Assembly: GCF_014643375.1 (NCBI RefSeq)
Contig: NZ_BMJJ01000019.1
Location: 1 to 56,291 of the forward strand
Origin: Aureimonas glaciei
GTDB lineage: Bacteria; Pseudomonadota; Alphaproteobacteria; Rhizobiales; Rhizobiaceae
Reading direction: 5' to 3'
Length of the DNA: 56,291 bases
Of the stretch, positions 33,154 through 43,368 are shown in pieces (the first letter of the stretch is position 1; the number at the start of each line of letters is the position of its first letter). The notes beneath the pieces were generated by a model. That model was given only the letters and a program-made list of their open reading frames with translations. It did not search any database and was not told the DNA's origin. The position numbers and the translations under genes are program-made.

Positions 33154-33834
33154 ATGTCACGCTTTAAACCGCTCTCCGCCCGCCTGACGGCATTGTCATG
33201 GCTGGCAGCCTTCGCCGCGACCTTTGGTCTCGCCGCGACGGCTGCCGCGCAGCCCGCCGCCACGCCGCTGGAAGTAGTGGCCTTCGGCGACAGCCTGTCG
33301 GCCGGCTACGGCGTCGGTCCGGGCGAATCCTTTCCCGAGCAGCTGCAGGCCGCCCTCATCGCCAAGGGCTACGCGGCCACCGTCGTCAATGCCGGCGTCT
33401 CCGGCGACACCACCACCGGCGGCCTCGCCCGCCTCGACTGGTCGGTGCCGGACAGCGCCGACCTCGTCATCGTCGAGCTCGGCGCCAACGACGCGCTGCG
33501 CGGCGTCTCGCCCGAGATCAGCGAAAAGAACCTCGACGCCATGCTGCAGCGCCTGCAGCAGCGCAAGATCCCGACGCTTCTCGCCGGCATGATCGCGCCG
33601 CCCAACATGGGGCCCGACTACGCCGCCGCCTTCAATCCGATCTATGCCCGCCTCGCCGAGCGCTACGGCGTGCCGCTCTATCCCTTCTTCCTCGAGGGCG
33701 TCGCCAGCACCGCGGATCTCAACCAGGCCGATGCCATGCACCCCAATGCGAAGGGGGTCGCCGTCATCGTCGAGAAGATCCTGCCGGCGGTGACGGCCGA
33801 GCTCGACGCCATCGCCGCGGCGCCGGCGGACTGA
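33154..33834 (+). CDS. tesA: Periplasmic SGNH-hydrolase (TesA-like acyl-CoA thioesterase/arylesterase)
   Basis: 226 aa with a signal peptide (cleavage after AAAQ, ~33). SGNH blocks: FGDSLSAGYG with nucleophile Ser47, a Gly block in NAGVSGDTTTGGL, GANDALRG, and the catalytic DAMHPNAKG near the end. This matches TesA/arylesterase, which hydrolyses thioesters and esters in the periplasm. Divergent from ybbA as in many proteobacteria, implying linked roles with the ABC system. Confidence 0.93.
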   Translation: MSRFKPLSARLTALSWLAAFAATFGLAATAAAQPAATPLEVVAFGDSLSAGYGVGPGESFPEQLQAALIAKGYAATVVNAGVSGDTTTGGLARLDWSVPDSADLVIVELGANDALRGVSPEISEKNLDAMLQRLQQRKIPTLLAGMIAPPNMGPDYAAAFNPIYARLAERYGVPLYPFFLEGVASTADLNQADAMHPNAKGVAVIVEKILPAVTAELDAIAAAPAD

Positions 33835-33854
33835 ACGGCCGGACACCCCTGGCG

Positions 33855-34502
33855 TCAGAGCCCGACGAAGCCCGACAACAGCCGCCATCGCCGCTGAATG
33901 CGCTCGCGCCAGCCGCTGCGCCATTCCAGCACACCGAAGACGTAGGTCTGTCCTTCGTCGCGCCATTCCCGCGCCGCTGTCTCGGCTTCGGCGAAGGGCC
34001 TGCGGATCTCTACCATGATGTCGCCGTCGCTGAAGGCGAGATCGGCGCCGTGGTGGCGGGCGATCTTCTGCATGCGTCGGTTCTCCCGCAGGCAGGTCAG
34101 GAACAGCCGCCGGACGCCGCGTCGGCGGGCCAAGGCGATGAGCCGGCCGAACAGCTGGCCGCCGAGGCCGAGGCCGCGCATGTCCGGATCGAGGCTGACC
34201 GCGCCCTCCGCGGCGTGCCGGTCGGGCGTCAGGAACCGCAGTTCGGCGGCGCCGCAGAGCCGTCCCTTGACGAAGCAGCCGAGGATGCAGGCGTCGCTCG
34301 CCAGCGTGCGCGCGCTATAGGCTTCGAGAAAGGCGTCATCGACCGGATTGCCGAAGCGCAGGCGCCGCGCCTCGGCATCGAGCCGCTTCAGATGGTCGGA
34401 GAAGCCGAGGACATCGCCTTTGTGCAGGCGCCTGACGGCAAAGGACGGCGCCTTGCGCCGAAGGTCGGGCGGCGAAGCGGACACGGACGGCGCGGCGGGC
34501 AT
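33855..34502 (-). CDS. GNAT-family N-acetyltransferase
   Basis: 215 aa. GNAT core with acetyl-CoA loop MRGLGLGGQLFGRLIALARRRGV, preceded by AEGAVSLDPD and followed by FLTCLRENRRMQKIARHHG. N-terminal RRLHKGDVLGFSDHLKRLDAEARRLRF is typical of Rhizobiales GNATs fused to nothing else. Substrate unknown. ATG 34502 has GGTGGAG upstream. Convergent with tesA, 20 bp apart. Confidence 0.85.
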   Translation of the reverse strand: MPAAPSVSASPPDLRRKAPSFAVRRLHKGDVLGFSDHLKRLDAEARRLRFGNPVDDAFLEAYSARTLASDACILGCFVKGRLCGAAELRFLTPDRHAAEGAVSLDPDMRGLGLGGQLFGRLIALARRRGVRRLFLTCLRENRRMQKIARHHGADLAFSDGDIMVEIRRPFAEAETAAREWRDEGQTYVFGVLEWRSGWRERIQRRWRLLSGFVGL

Positions 34503-34684
34503 GGGATAATCTCCACCCTTGTTTCCCCTCCCGGACGGCGCCTCCCAACGCAGCACCGAAACTAGTTGTGCATGACGCGCGAGACAAGCCGCCGCCGCCG
34601 CCATCGCGGCATGGCTGTCTTGAAACCATGCGAGCGAGGTGAAAGGATTCGATTCGAGACCACTGCTCCCGGAGAGGTTGTCTG

Positions 34685-35290
34685 ATGCCGAGACTGTTCA
34701 CAGCCGTCGAGATCCCCCGCGACGCGGCCCTCTCCCTGTCCTTCCTGCGCGGCGGACTGCCCTCGGCGCGGTGGATCGACGTCGAGAACTATCATGTGAC
34801 GCTGCGCTTCATCGGCGATGTCGAGAGCCGCCTCGCCGACGAGCTGGTCGCCGCCCTCGACCGGATCGAACGGCCGGGCTTCGAGCTCAGCCTCTCCGGC
34901 GTCGGCGCCTTCGGCTCGAAGAAGCCGCATTCGCTCTATGCCGGACTCGCGCCCTCGGCGCCGCTGGAAGCCCTGCAGGCCGATATCGACCGGGTCTGCC
35001 GGCGGCTCGGCCTGCCGTCCGATCCCAAGAAGTTCATGCCGCATGTGACGCTGGCGCGGCTGCGCCAGCCGCGGATCGACGATGTCGCGCACTATTTGGC
35101 CGCGCGCGGCGATTTCCGCACGCCCGCCTTTCCCGTCGGCAGGTTCGTCCTCTATTCCTCGCGCGATTCCGTCGGCGGCGGCCCCTATGTGCGCGAGGAG
35201 AGCTATCCCCTGCGCCCGGCGACGGAGCGTTTTCGCCCCCTGGAAGAGGCCAGCGCCCTGGCATCCGGCGTCTCCGGTTTCGGCCGCTAG
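34685..35290 (+). CDS. thpR: RNA 2',3'-cyclic phosphodiesterase ThpR (LigT family)
   Basis: 201 aa. 2H phosphoesterase with both HxT motifs: HVTL (His37) and HVTLAR (His120). It opens MPRLFTAVEIP and contains GVGAFGSKKPHSLYAGL, both typical. Opens 2',3'-cyclic phosphates to 2'-phosphates on RNA ends. ATG preceded by GGAGAGG. Confidence 0.92.
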   Translation: MPRLFTAVEIPRDAALSLSFLRGGLPSARWIDVENYHVTLRFIGDVESRLADELVAALDRIERPGFELSLSGVGAFGSKKPHSLYAGLAPSAPLEALQADIDRVCRRLGLPSDPKKFMPHVTLARLRQPRIDDVAHYLAARGDFRTPAFPVGRFVLYSSRDSVGGGPYVREESYPLRPATERFRPLEEASALASGVSGFGR

Positions 35291-35437
35291 GCCGGCGCGG
35301 GCAGCACGGTCGGCCGCCATGGCACCCAGGTCGGCGTGACCTGGGCGACGGTCGAGGATAAGGGCGGGGTTTGGGCCCATCTTGCACGCGCCGCGAACAG
35401 CGCCATCTGATGGATGGCATCGCGGGAGACGAAAAAG

Positions 35438-35824
35438 ATGAGCATGGACAAGGCCAAGATCGCGGAAATTCTGGCGCCGGCATCGCTCGAGCGGCAGGCG
35501 GAACAGGAAGAGCGGGTGCGCTTCTCCTTCTTCGACACGCTGCGCCGGGCCGCGCGCCACATCCCCTTCGCGCGGGATGTCGTGGCCTCCTACTACTGCG
35601 CGCTCGATCCCGAGACGCCGAGGGCGAGCAAAGGCATCCTTCTGGCCGCGCTCGCCTATTTCGTGCTGCCGATCGACATCGTGCCCGACTTCCTGTTCGG
35701 CCTCGGCTTCACCGACGACATCGCGGTTCTCTGGGCCGCGTTCGGTGCCGTGCGCCACAACATCAAGCCGGAGCACTATGTCAGGGCGAACGAGGCCCTC
35801 GGCGAGACCCATAAGCCGGCGTGA
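35438..35824 (+). CDS. YkvA/DUF1232 membrane protein
   Basis: 128 aa. The DUF1232 core is KGILLAALAYFVLPIDIVPDFLFGLGFTDDIAVLWAAFG, a two-helix membrane hairpin with the conserved D-x-x-PDF-x-x-x-GF-x-DD signature. N-terminal part is a charged helix. Function unknown. ATG 35438 is favoured (GGGAGACG upstream) over an ATG eight codons earlier. Confidence 0.9.
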   Translation: MSMDKAKIAEILAPASLERQAEQEERVRFSFFDTLRRAARHIPFARDVVASYYCALDPETPRASKGILLAALAYFVLPIDIVPDFLFGLGFTDDIAVLWAAFGAVRHNIKPEHYVRANEALGETHKPA

Positions 35825-36122
35825 TCGTCGCCGGCAGACAGGCTAGAGGCGCCCCGTGCGCATCCGCCGCCACTTCGACAAACTCTCGCCAAGGTTTTTC
35901 GCTCATTCGCCGGGGGTCGAGAGAGACCGGGCGTGCGTCGCGCCCTGTCCTCCAGGCTCCGCCGCCCGGCGGATCGACAGGATTTCCGGTTCCGGCCTCA
36001 CGCGCTTCGTTCAGCATACGTTTACCAGACATCAACACCTTTTAAGTCTAAATGAACGCAAGTCGCGTCCGCATTCCGGCCGGACGCCGAGCCTCAAGCG
36101 ACAATCTGAACAGCGGGGAACC

Positions 36123-36629
36123 ATGTCTTTGAAGAACGTCCTGACCACGGCTGCGGCCATTCTGGTACTGTCGAGCGCGGCAGCCACGGCCCAGACGCCG
36201 ACCCGGATCAAGCAGTTCGACGCATGGGGCAGCTATTCCTATTCCTCGTCCGGCGGCAAGGTCTGCTACATCCTGTCGACGCCCACTGCGATGCTGCCCA
36301 GCAGCGTCGATCACGGCGACATCTTTTTCCTGATCTCGCAGAAGCCCGGCCAGGGCGTCTCCTACGAGCCGCAGGTGGTGATGGGCTACAAGATGCAGGA
36401 AGGCTCGAAAGTCACCGTCGACGTCGACGGCAAGAAGTACACGCTCTTCACCCGTGGCGAATCCGCCTGGATGGAAAACGCCGCCGAAGAGCCGCAGCTG
36501 GTCGATTCCCTGCGCAAGGGCCAGGCCATGAAGGTCGACGCCAAGTCGCAGCGCGGCACCGCGACGCAATACACCTATTCGCTGGCCGGTGTGACGGCGG
36601 CGCTCGCGTCGATCAACAACTGCAAGTGA
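36123..36629 (+). CDS. Invasion-associated locus B (IalB) family periplasmic protein
   Basis: 168 aa with a clear signal peptide (MSLKNVLTTAAAILVLSSA, cleavage near ATA-QTP). Then FDAWGSYSYSSSGGKVCYILSTP, ISQKPGQGVSYEPQVVMGY and a C-terminal INNCK; the two cysteines may form a disulfide. The family is named after Bartonella IalB and is broadly present in alphaproteobacteria irrespective of pathogenicity, so no virulence role should be assumed. The ~300 bp upstream include an A/T-richer stretch (36015-36065) likely to hold the promoter. Confidence 0.88.
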   Translation: MSLKNVLTTAAAILVLSSAAATAQTPTRIKQFDAWGSYSYSSSGGKVCYILSTPTAMLPSSVDHGDIFFLISQKPGQGVSYEPQVVMGYKMQEGSKVTVDVDGKKYTLFTRGESAWMENAAEEPQLVDSLRKGQAMKVDAKSQRGTATQYTYSLAGVTAALASINNCK

Positions 36630-36991
36630 TGGCCTGACGCCAGCCGGCGCCGCGGATCCGACGGCCGCGGGCCGGGCCCCATGCGGGGCGCTTTGGCGTC
36701 GCGCGCGCACGGCGCCGTGCGCCACATTGATCACGGCGCCCGCTGGAGGGCGCCGGCCTTTTCCCCGAACCATGCTCTCTTGGCGGCGCGTGGCAGCCTC
36801 GCCTCGATGAACGGAAAACCGGGCGAAAGGCGGCAAGGTCGCCCTTGTCCGACGGGATCGGCAGACCCGGTCTTCGGCTGATTCGGGCCCTGGCCTTGCG
36901 AAAATCCCCGCGACAGGTCATTTGAAGGCGATCCAGAGATATTTTGCGGCGCTCGCCCCCCGGGGGGCGCGGTCCGCCTGAAGGCAAACCC
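36630..36991. other. 362-bp spacer between ialB-like gene and rlmN
   Basis: Contains the terminator at 36734-36765 and then the presumed rlmN promoter and a long GC-rich palindromic patch around 36945-36970. No gene seen. Confidence 0.5.
36734..36765 (+). terminator. Intrinsic terminator of the IalB-family gene
   Basis: CGGCGCCC (36734-36741) and GGGCGCCG (36748-36755) flank a 6-nt loop, followed by GCCTTTTCCCC. Confidence 0.75.
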
Positions 36992-38230
36992 ATGGCCGTT
37001 TCCATCGACCTCGCCCCGAAGGCGGCCGGCCCTGCCGGCGATGCCCTGGTGCCGCTCGCCATGGTCAGGCCCGCGATCGTGTCGCCCACACCTGAGCGCC
37101 CGCATGTGATCGGTATGACGCGCGAGGAGCTCGGCGGCGTCCTCGCGCTGGCCGGCGTGCCGGCCAAGCAGATCCGCATGCGCACCGCGCAGCTCTGGCA
37201 CTGGCTCTATGTCCGCGGCGTCGACGATTTCGCCAAGATGGCCAACATCTCGCGCGACCTCCGGCAAAAACTGTCCGAGACCGCCGACATCGCCCGGCCG
37301 GAAATCGTCGACGAGCAGATTTCCGTCGACGGCACGCGCAAATGGCTGTTCCGCTTTCCCGCCCGCGGCGCCGGTAAGCCGGTCGAGATCGAGACCGTCT
37401 ACATTCCCGAGGAAGGTCGCGGCACGCTCTGCGTCTCCAGCCAGGTCGGCTGCACCCTCACCTGCACCTTCTGCCACACCGGCACGCAGCGCCTGGTGCG
37501 CAACCTGACGCCGGACGAGATCGTCGGCCAGGTGATGGTCGCGCGCGACCGGCTCGGCGACTTTCCCGATGCCGACACGCCGGAAGGCGGCATCCTGCCC
37601 TCGGAAGGCCGCCTCGTCTCCAATGTGGTGATGATGGGCATGGGCGAGCCGCTCTACAATTTCGACAATGTCCGCAAGGCTTTGTCCGTCGTCTCCGACG
37701 GCGAGGGCTTGGCGCTGTCGAAGCGCCGGATCACGCTGTCCACCTCGGGCGTCGTGCCGATGATCGCGCCGACTGGCGAGGACATGGGCGTCGGCCTCGC
37801 CATCTCGCTGCACGCCGTCCGCGACGAGCTGCGCGACGTGCTGGTGCCGATCAACAAGAAGTACCCGCTGGCGCAGCTTCTCGAGGCCTGCCGCACCTAC
37901 CCCGGCGTCTCCAATGCCCGCCGCATCACCTTCGAATATGTGATGCTGAAGGACGTCAACGACAGCCTCGCCGATGCGCGCGAGCTGGTGCGCCTGCTCC
38001 AAGGCATCCCCGCCAAGATCAACCTCATCCCGTTCAATCCCTGGCCGGGCAGCGCCTACGAATGCTCCGACTGGGACCAGATCGAGCGCTTTGCCGAGGT
38101 GGTGAACCAGGCCGGCTACGCCTCGCCGATCCGCACGCCGCGCGGCCGCGACATCTTCGCCGCCTGCGGCCAGCTGAAGTCGGAGAGCGAGCGCATGCGC
38201 AAGACCGAGCGGGCAGCGGCCACCCCGTGA
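36992..38230 (+). CDS. rlmN: Dual-specificity rRNA/tRNA adenine-C2 methyltransferase RlmN
   Basis: 412-aa radical-SAM enzyme methylating C2 of A2503 in 23S rRNA and A37 in some tRNAs. Radical-SAM motif [10 protein letters not shown] with Cys 154, 158 and 161. [35 protein letters not shown] and the mechanistic C-terminal Cys in DIFAACGQL are present. ATG 36992 (MAVSIDL) chosen; the frame runs 16 codons upstream through a GC-rich palindrome. Confidence 0.97.
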   Translation: MAVSIDLAPKAAGPAGDALVPLAMVRPAIVSPTPERPHVIGMTREELGGVLALAGVPAKQIRMRTAQLWHWLYVRGVDDFAKMANISRDLRQKLSETADIARPEIVDEQISVDGTRKWLFRFPARGAGKPVEIETVYIPEEGRGTLCVSSQVGCTLTCTFCHTGTQRLVRNLTPDEIVGQVMVARDRLGDFPDADTPEGGILPSEGRLVSNVVMMGMGEPLYNFDNVRKALSVVSDGEGLALSKRRITLSTSGVVPMIAPTGEDMGVGLAISLHAVRDELRDVLVPINKKYPLAQLLEACRTYPGVSNARRITFEYVMLKDVNDSLADARELVRLLQGIPAKINLIPFNPWPGSAYECSDWDQIERFAEVVNQAGYASPIRTPRGRDIFAACGQLKSESERMRKTERAAATP

Positions 38231-38255
38231 CGCGGCGCCCGGCTTCAGGTTCCCG

Positions 38256-38714
38256 ATGATCGCCGTCCTGCGCTTTCTGATCGTCATTCCGCTCGGCTTC
38301 GTCCTCGCCTGCTTTGCTGCGGCCTTCGCTTTGCTCTGGCCGTTCATCGACACCACCGGCGCGGCGACCGGCGATCCGCTGTTCTGGCTGCAGGCGGTTC
38401 TCGGCCTCGTCGCGCAGAGCGCCCAGGTCGGCTCGACCGCGCTCGTGCCCTGGGCGGTGTTCATGGTGCTGACCGAAAGCCTCGGCTGGCGCTCGGTGCT
38501 GCTGCACATGGCGGCCGGCATCGCTGGCGGTTTTGCCGTCATCCGCACCGCCTATGTCAGCGCCCAGCCGCATGCCAGCGTCCAGACCGCGATGATCGTC
38601 GCCGGCCTCACCTTCGCTCTGGTCTACTGGATCGTGGCCGGCCGCGGCGCCGGCCTCTGGCGCGCCCGCAAGGCCCGTCCGATCGAAACGGTGGAATCCC
38701 CGCCCAAGGCCTGA
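38256..38714 (+). CDS. Uncharacterised four-helix membrane protein
   Basis: 152 aa. Four hydrophobic segments (approximately 3-32, 45-75, 80-97 and 108-128) and a basic C terminus. It starts 25 bp after rlmN on the same strand and is probably co-transcribed. I recognise no named family; similar small membrane proteins follow rlmN in other Rhizobiales. Confidence 0.75.
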   Translation: MIAVLRFLIVIPLGFVLACFAAAFALLWPFIDTTGAATGDPLFWLQAVLGLVAQSAQVGSTALVPWAVFMVLTESLGWRSVLLHMAAGIAGGFAVIRTAYVSAQPHASVQTAMIVAGLTFALVYWIVAGRGAGLWRARKARPIETVESPPKA

Positions 38715-38771
38715 ACAGGCCGCTTTCACCATGCTAGAAGCACGGTGCATCCCATCACACGAGGTACCGAC

Positions 38772-39017
38772 ATGGCGCGACCGCCAGAGAGAACACGGCG
38801 ACCGACCGATGCGCGCAGCGCCGCGGAAGCCGCCTTCAAGCAGGTGACCAAGAAGCCCGAGCGCATCGACGAGCGCACGCTCGTGATGCCGGTGCCGGGC
38901 GCGCGCGAACTCGTCTCGCTGCGCATCGATGCGGACGTGCTGCAGCATTTCCAGGCCGACGGGCCGGGCTGGCAGGACCGCATCAACCAGGCCCTGCGCC
39001 AGGCCGCCGGAAAGTAG
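38772..39017 (+). CDS. BrnA-like (DUF4415) antitoxin, no toxin partner visible
   Basis: 81 aa. The C-terminal half (ARELVSLRIDADVLQHFQADGPGWQDRINQALRQAAGK) is the BrnA/DUF4415 ribbon-helix-helix DNA-binding signature; the N-terminal half is basic and poorly conserved. In BrnTA systems the toxin gene brnT lies just upstream, but here that position holds a membrane protein gene. It is therefore an orphan regulator or antitoxin relic. ATG 38772 is used; an in-frame ATG nine codons upstream lacks support. Confidence 0.8.
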   Translation: MARPPERTRRPTDARSAAEAAFKQVTKKPERIDERTLVMPVPGARELVSLRIDADVLQHFQADGPGWQDRINQALRQAAGK

Positions 39018-39036
39018 GCGGCAGCGCCGCCCCGCG

Positions 39037-39693
39037 ATGATCACCCTCCACCATCTGAACAACAGCCGCTCGCAGCGCATCCTCTGGCTCCTGGAGGAGC
39101 TCGGCCTCGCCTATGAGATCCAGCGCCACCAGCGCGACCCCAAGACGATGCAGGCGCCCGCCTCGCTGCGCGCCGTCCACCCGCTCGGCAAGGCGCCGGT
39201 CATCACCGATGGCGCGCTGACCCTCGCCGAGACCGGCGCCATCGTCGACTACCTGACCGAGACCACGGGCCGTTTCGGTCCGGCGGCGGAAGGCGCGGCG
39301 CGCTGGCAGTACCGGCATTTCCTGCATTATGCCGAGGGCTCGGCGATGCCGCCGCTGGTGATGAAGCTCGTCTTCTCGCGCCTGCCCGGCGGCATGCCGA
39401 AACTGCTGCGTCCCCTGATGCGGCCGGTTTTCGCCAAGCTCGACCGCGTCTTCCTGGAGCCGCAGCTGCAGCTCCATGCCGACTACTGGGAACAGGCGCT
39501 GGCGGAGACGGGCTGGTTCGCCGGTCCCGAGATCACGGCCGCCGACATCATGATGAGCTTTCCGCTGGAGACGGCCCGCACCCGCGTCGGTTTCGACGCC
39601 CGGCCGAACTGCCGCGCTTTCCTGGAGAGGATCCATGCCCGGCCGGCCTATCAGAAGGCGCTCGCGGTCGGCGGCCCCTACGCCTATGCCTGA
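39037..39693 (+). CDS. Glutathione S-transferase family protein
   Basis: 218 aa. An N-terminal thioredoxin-like domain (ITLHHLNNSRSQRILWLLEELGLAYE, then HPLGKAPVITDGALTLAETGAIVDYL with the cis-Pro and glutathione-binding ES/ET) is followed by an all-helical C-terminal domain ending ITAADIMMSFPLE. Catalytic residue is probably Ser10 (NSRSQR). Starts 19 bp after the BrnA-like gene; likely in the same transcript. Confidence 0.92.
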   Translation: MITLHHLNNSRSQRILWLLEELGLAYEIQRHQRDPKTMQAPASLRAVHPLGKAPVITDGALTLAETGAIVDYLTETTGRFGPAAEGAARWQYRHFLHYAEGSAMPPLVMKLVFSRLPGGMPKLLRPLMRPVFAKLDRVFLEPQLQLHADYWEQALAETGWFAGPEITAADIMMSFPLETARTRVGFDARPNCRAFLERIHARPAYQKALAVGGPYAYA

Positions 39694-39750
39694 CGCCATC
39701 GCTTACCGCGCCGGATAGTCTGGGAGATCGCGGACCGTTTTCGCTCAGCT

Positions 39751-40392
39751 TCAGCGCCCCGGCGTCAGCAGGATCTTGATGGCGAAGGCGGAGAAGACCG
39801 AGGCGAACAGCCAGTCGATGCCGCGCATGATCTTCGGGCGCCGCCGCATCGCCGCGGCGAAACGGTCGGCCAGAAGGATCAGAGCGAGGCACATCGGCAG
39901 CGACAGCGCGATGAAGTAGATGCCGAAAAAGAACAGCTTTCCCGCCGCATGCGGATCGCCGGCCGACACGAAGCTCGGCAGGAAGGTGACGAAGAACAGG
40001 ATGATCTTGGGGTTCAGAAGGTTGATGCCGAGCCCCGTCAGCCAGTGCGAGAGGAGCGAGCGCGGCTGCAGGACCACCGCTTCCAGCTGCAGCGACGATC
40101 CGCTCCGGATCGCCTGGACCGCGAGATAGAGCAGATAGCCGGCTCCGGCGACTTTCAGGATGCCAAAGGCCTCCGGCGAGGCCGCGACCAGGGCCGACAG
40201 GCCATAGGCGGCGAACATCGTGTGCACCAGGATGCCGCTGGAGGCGCCGAGCATGGCGGCGATGCCGGCCATGCGCCCGGCCGAGAGCGTGCGCCCCAGG
40301 AACAGCGTCATGTCCGGCCCCGGCGTGATCGTCAGCACGAAGGCGGCGAGGGTGAAGGCGAGGAGCGGCCCGAGACCGGGAATGAAATCCAT
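39751..40392 (-). CDS. LysE/RhtB-family amino-acid exporter
   Basis: 213-aa inner-membrane exporter, about six helices. Opening LLAFTLAAFVLTITPGPDMTLFLGRTL carries the TPGP motif typical of the family; GAGYLLYLAVQAIRSG and LNPKIILFFVTFLPSF are further signatures. Exports an amino acid or derivative such as homoserine lactone or threonine; exact substrate unknown. ATG 40392 is preceded by AGGAAG. Confidence 0.92.
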   Translation of the reverse strand: MDFIPGLGPLLAFTLAAFVLTITPGPDMTLFLGRTLSAGRMAGIAAMLGASSGILVHTMFAAYGLSALVAASPEAFGILKVAGAGYLLYLAVQAIRSGSSLQLEAVVLQPRSLLSHWLTGLGINLLNPKIILFFVTFLPSFVSAGDPHAAGKLFFFGIYFIALSLPMCLALILLADRFAAAMRRRPKIMRGIDWLFASVFSAFAIKILLTPGR

Positions 40393-40691
40393 GCTGTCGC
40401 TTCCTGAAAGGGGCGTTCGGCATCCCCTACCGCGTCCGCCCGAAGATCGACATCGATTCTTGCAGCGCCCGGTGGACAGAGCTGCCCCGCGGAGCGTTTT
40501 CGGGCGCACGCCGGCCACCCCGGCGCTCGGGCCGGAACGGGGCGTCCCGTCGGCCGTCCGTCGCGGCTCGGCCCCTCGCCGGCCGAACTCGGCTGCCCCT
40601 TTGCCAATGTCATCCAAACGTGACCTGCCGATCATCTCCGGGTCATGTGCAGGCCGCAAACCTCTCCTGCGGCAGACTGGGGAGGGACGCC

Positions 40692-41564
40692 ATGACGGGA
40701 CAGGCCAAGCGCGACACGCTCGCGGGGCGCATCGGCCGGACGGTTTTGGCGAGCCTGGCCAAGGGACACGCCGGCCTGTGCCGAGGCATGGCCGGGGTCG
40801 CGGACCGGGCGGAGACCGCGCCGGTAGCCCTGCTGGTGCAGATCCTGTTCGCCCTGAGCTTCGTCTTCATGGCGGTCCCCGGCATCGACCTCGCCGTCGC
40901 CGGCTGGTTCGCGGGCACGCAAGGCGGATTTCCCCTGCAGGCGAGCCCCACCCTCAACCTCGTCCGCCAGCTCAACCAGGGTCTCACTCTCGCCCTCCTC
41001 GCTTTGGCAGCGCTCAGCCTTCTCGGCGCCGCCGCGGACTGGCCGACGCGCTGGCTGATCCGCCCGTACAAGGCGCTGTTCCTGCTCGCCGTCTATGCCG
41101 TGGGGCCGGGGATCGTCGTCAATCTCGTCCTGAAGAATCTGTTCGGACGGGCGCGTCCGCGGGAGATCACCGAATTCGGCGGCAGCCTCGCCTTCTCCGG
41201 ACCCTGGCAATTCCCGGGCGGCTGCGACGGCAACTGCTCCTTCACCTCCGGCGAGGCGGCATCGGCCGCGGCCCTGCTGGCGGTCGGGCTGATCGTCACC
41301 CGATCCTGGCGGCCGCTCGTGCTGGCCGCGCTCGCGCTGCCGGCGGCCGCCTTCTCGCTGAACCGGATCGCCTTCGGCGGCCACTTCCTCTCCGACGTGG
41401 TGCTCTCCTGGCTGATCGTCGCCATTGCGATGCTGCTGATCTGGCCCTTCTTCGCCACCGCCGCAGCGTCGATCGACCGAAGTGTCGCCGGCACCGGCGC
41501 CACCGCCCGACAGTTCGTCACGGCCTGCCTCGGCCGCCTCGGCCGTCGCACAGCATCGCCCTAG
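40692..41564 (+). CDS. PAP2-superfamily phosphatase
   Basis: 290 aa, about six membrane helices. Phosphatase motifs: KNLFGRARPRE (KX6RP type), CSFTSGEAASA and RIAFGGHFLSDV (R-x5-H-x3-D). The second motif reads SGE where most members have PSGH, replacing the general-acid His. Such SGE variants seem to occur in an alphaproteobacterial subset. Likely acts on a lipid phosphate in the membrane. ATG 40692 is preceded by GGAGGGACGCC; upstream in-frame sequence is non-family. Confidence 0.87.
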   Translation: MTGQAKRDTLAGRIGRTVLASLAKGHAGLCRGMAGVADRAETAPVALLVQILFALSFVFMAVPGIDLAVAGWFAGTQGGFPLQASPTLNLVRQLNQGLTLALLALAALSLLGAAADWPTRWLIRPYKALFLLAVYAVGPGIVVNLVLKNLFGRARPREITEFGGSLAFSGPWQFPGGCDGNCSFTSGEAASAAALLAVGLIVTRSWRPLVLAALALPAAAFSLNRIAFGGHFLSDVVLSWLIVAIAMLLIWPFFATAAASIDRSVAGTGATARQFVTACLGRLGRRTASP

Positions 41565-41724
41565 ACTCTGACGCGGCCCTCGCAGATCGCACGCTCTCCA
41601 CGCTGTTTTGGCCGCTTGGCGCTGGCCAGAATCGCGACGTTCGGCGTCCCGCAAGCCGCGCGCGGGTTTCTTCCCGGCCATCTCTTGCTATAGAGCCCGC
41701 AGCGCACTCTCGTGGGACAACAGC

Positions 41725-42945
<1,221 letters not shown>

Positions 42946-42959
42946 GCGGCCAGCGGCCC

Positions 42960-42995
42960 GGGACCGCGCCGGTCGCCAAACGGCGGCGCGGTCCC
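42960..42995 (+). terminator. GC-rich hairpin after argG
   Basis: GGGACCGCGCC and GGCGCGGTCCC form a perfect 11-bp stem with a 14-nt loop 15 bp after the argG stop. No T-tract follows, so it may protect the 3' end or act with Rho rather than as a classic terminator. Confidence 0.45.
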
Positions 42996-43040
42996 GCAGT
43001 CACGAAAGCTTAACCACAACACAGTTTCGCCACACGGCAG

Positions 43041-43065
43041 GGAACGCCCCCCGGTCCGGCCCGTT
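43041..43065 (+). promoter_or_regulatory. EcfG-type general stress promoter
   Basis: GGAAC (43041-43045) is followed after exactly 16 nt by CGTT (43062-43065), the consensus of the alphaproteobacterial EcfG sigma factor (PhyR-NepR-EcfG pathway). It lies ~48 bp upstream of the small membrane protein start, giving a leader of about 40 nt. Confidence 0.7.
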
Positions 43066-43112
43066 GTGGTCTCAAGGCGGCCCGCGGGACTGCCAGCTCA
43101 GGAGAACAGATC

Positions 43113-43262
43113 ATGTTGTGGACGATTGCGGTAATTCTGGTGGTGGCCTGGCTGCTCGGCGGTTTCGTGTTTCACGTCGCGGGCGGACTGATCCATCTCC
43201 TTCTGGTCATCGCCCTCATCGTGATCGTCGTTCAGCTCGTCCGCGGCCGCAGGGTCCTCTGA
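43113..43262 (+). CDS. Small membrane protein, Lmo0937/DUF5670-like
   Basis: 49 aa: two hydrophobic helices (MLWTIAVILVVAWLLGGFVF and LIHLLLVIALIVIVVQLV) split by a short HVAGG turn, then a basic tail RGRRVL. This is the pattern of the Lmo0937/DUF5670 family, frequent in stress-induced loci. A strong Shine-Dalgarno (CAGGAGAACA) precedes ATG and an EcfG-type promoter lies upstream, so general-stress expression is likely. A bidirectional terminator follows. Confidence 0.85.
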   Translation: MLWTIAVILVVAWLLGGFVFHVAGGLIHLLLVIALIVIVVQLVRGRRVL

Positions 43263-43309
43263 CGCAGCATTTTCGAAAAGGGTCGGCACCGGCCGGTTTC
43301 ATCTCATGC

Positions 43310-43344
43310 AAAAGGCCCGGGCGAGAGGATCGCCCGGGCCTTTT
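43310..43344. terminator. Bidirectional intrinsic terminator
   Basis: AAAAGGCCCGGGCGA and TCGCCCGGGCCTTTT form a perfect 15-bp stem with a GAGGA loop and A/T tracts at both ends. It separates the plus-strand small membrane protein gene from the 3' end of the minus-strand lactate permease gene. Confidence 0.93.
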
Positions 43345-43368
43345 GCTGTCATGTTGTCGGAGCCGGTC

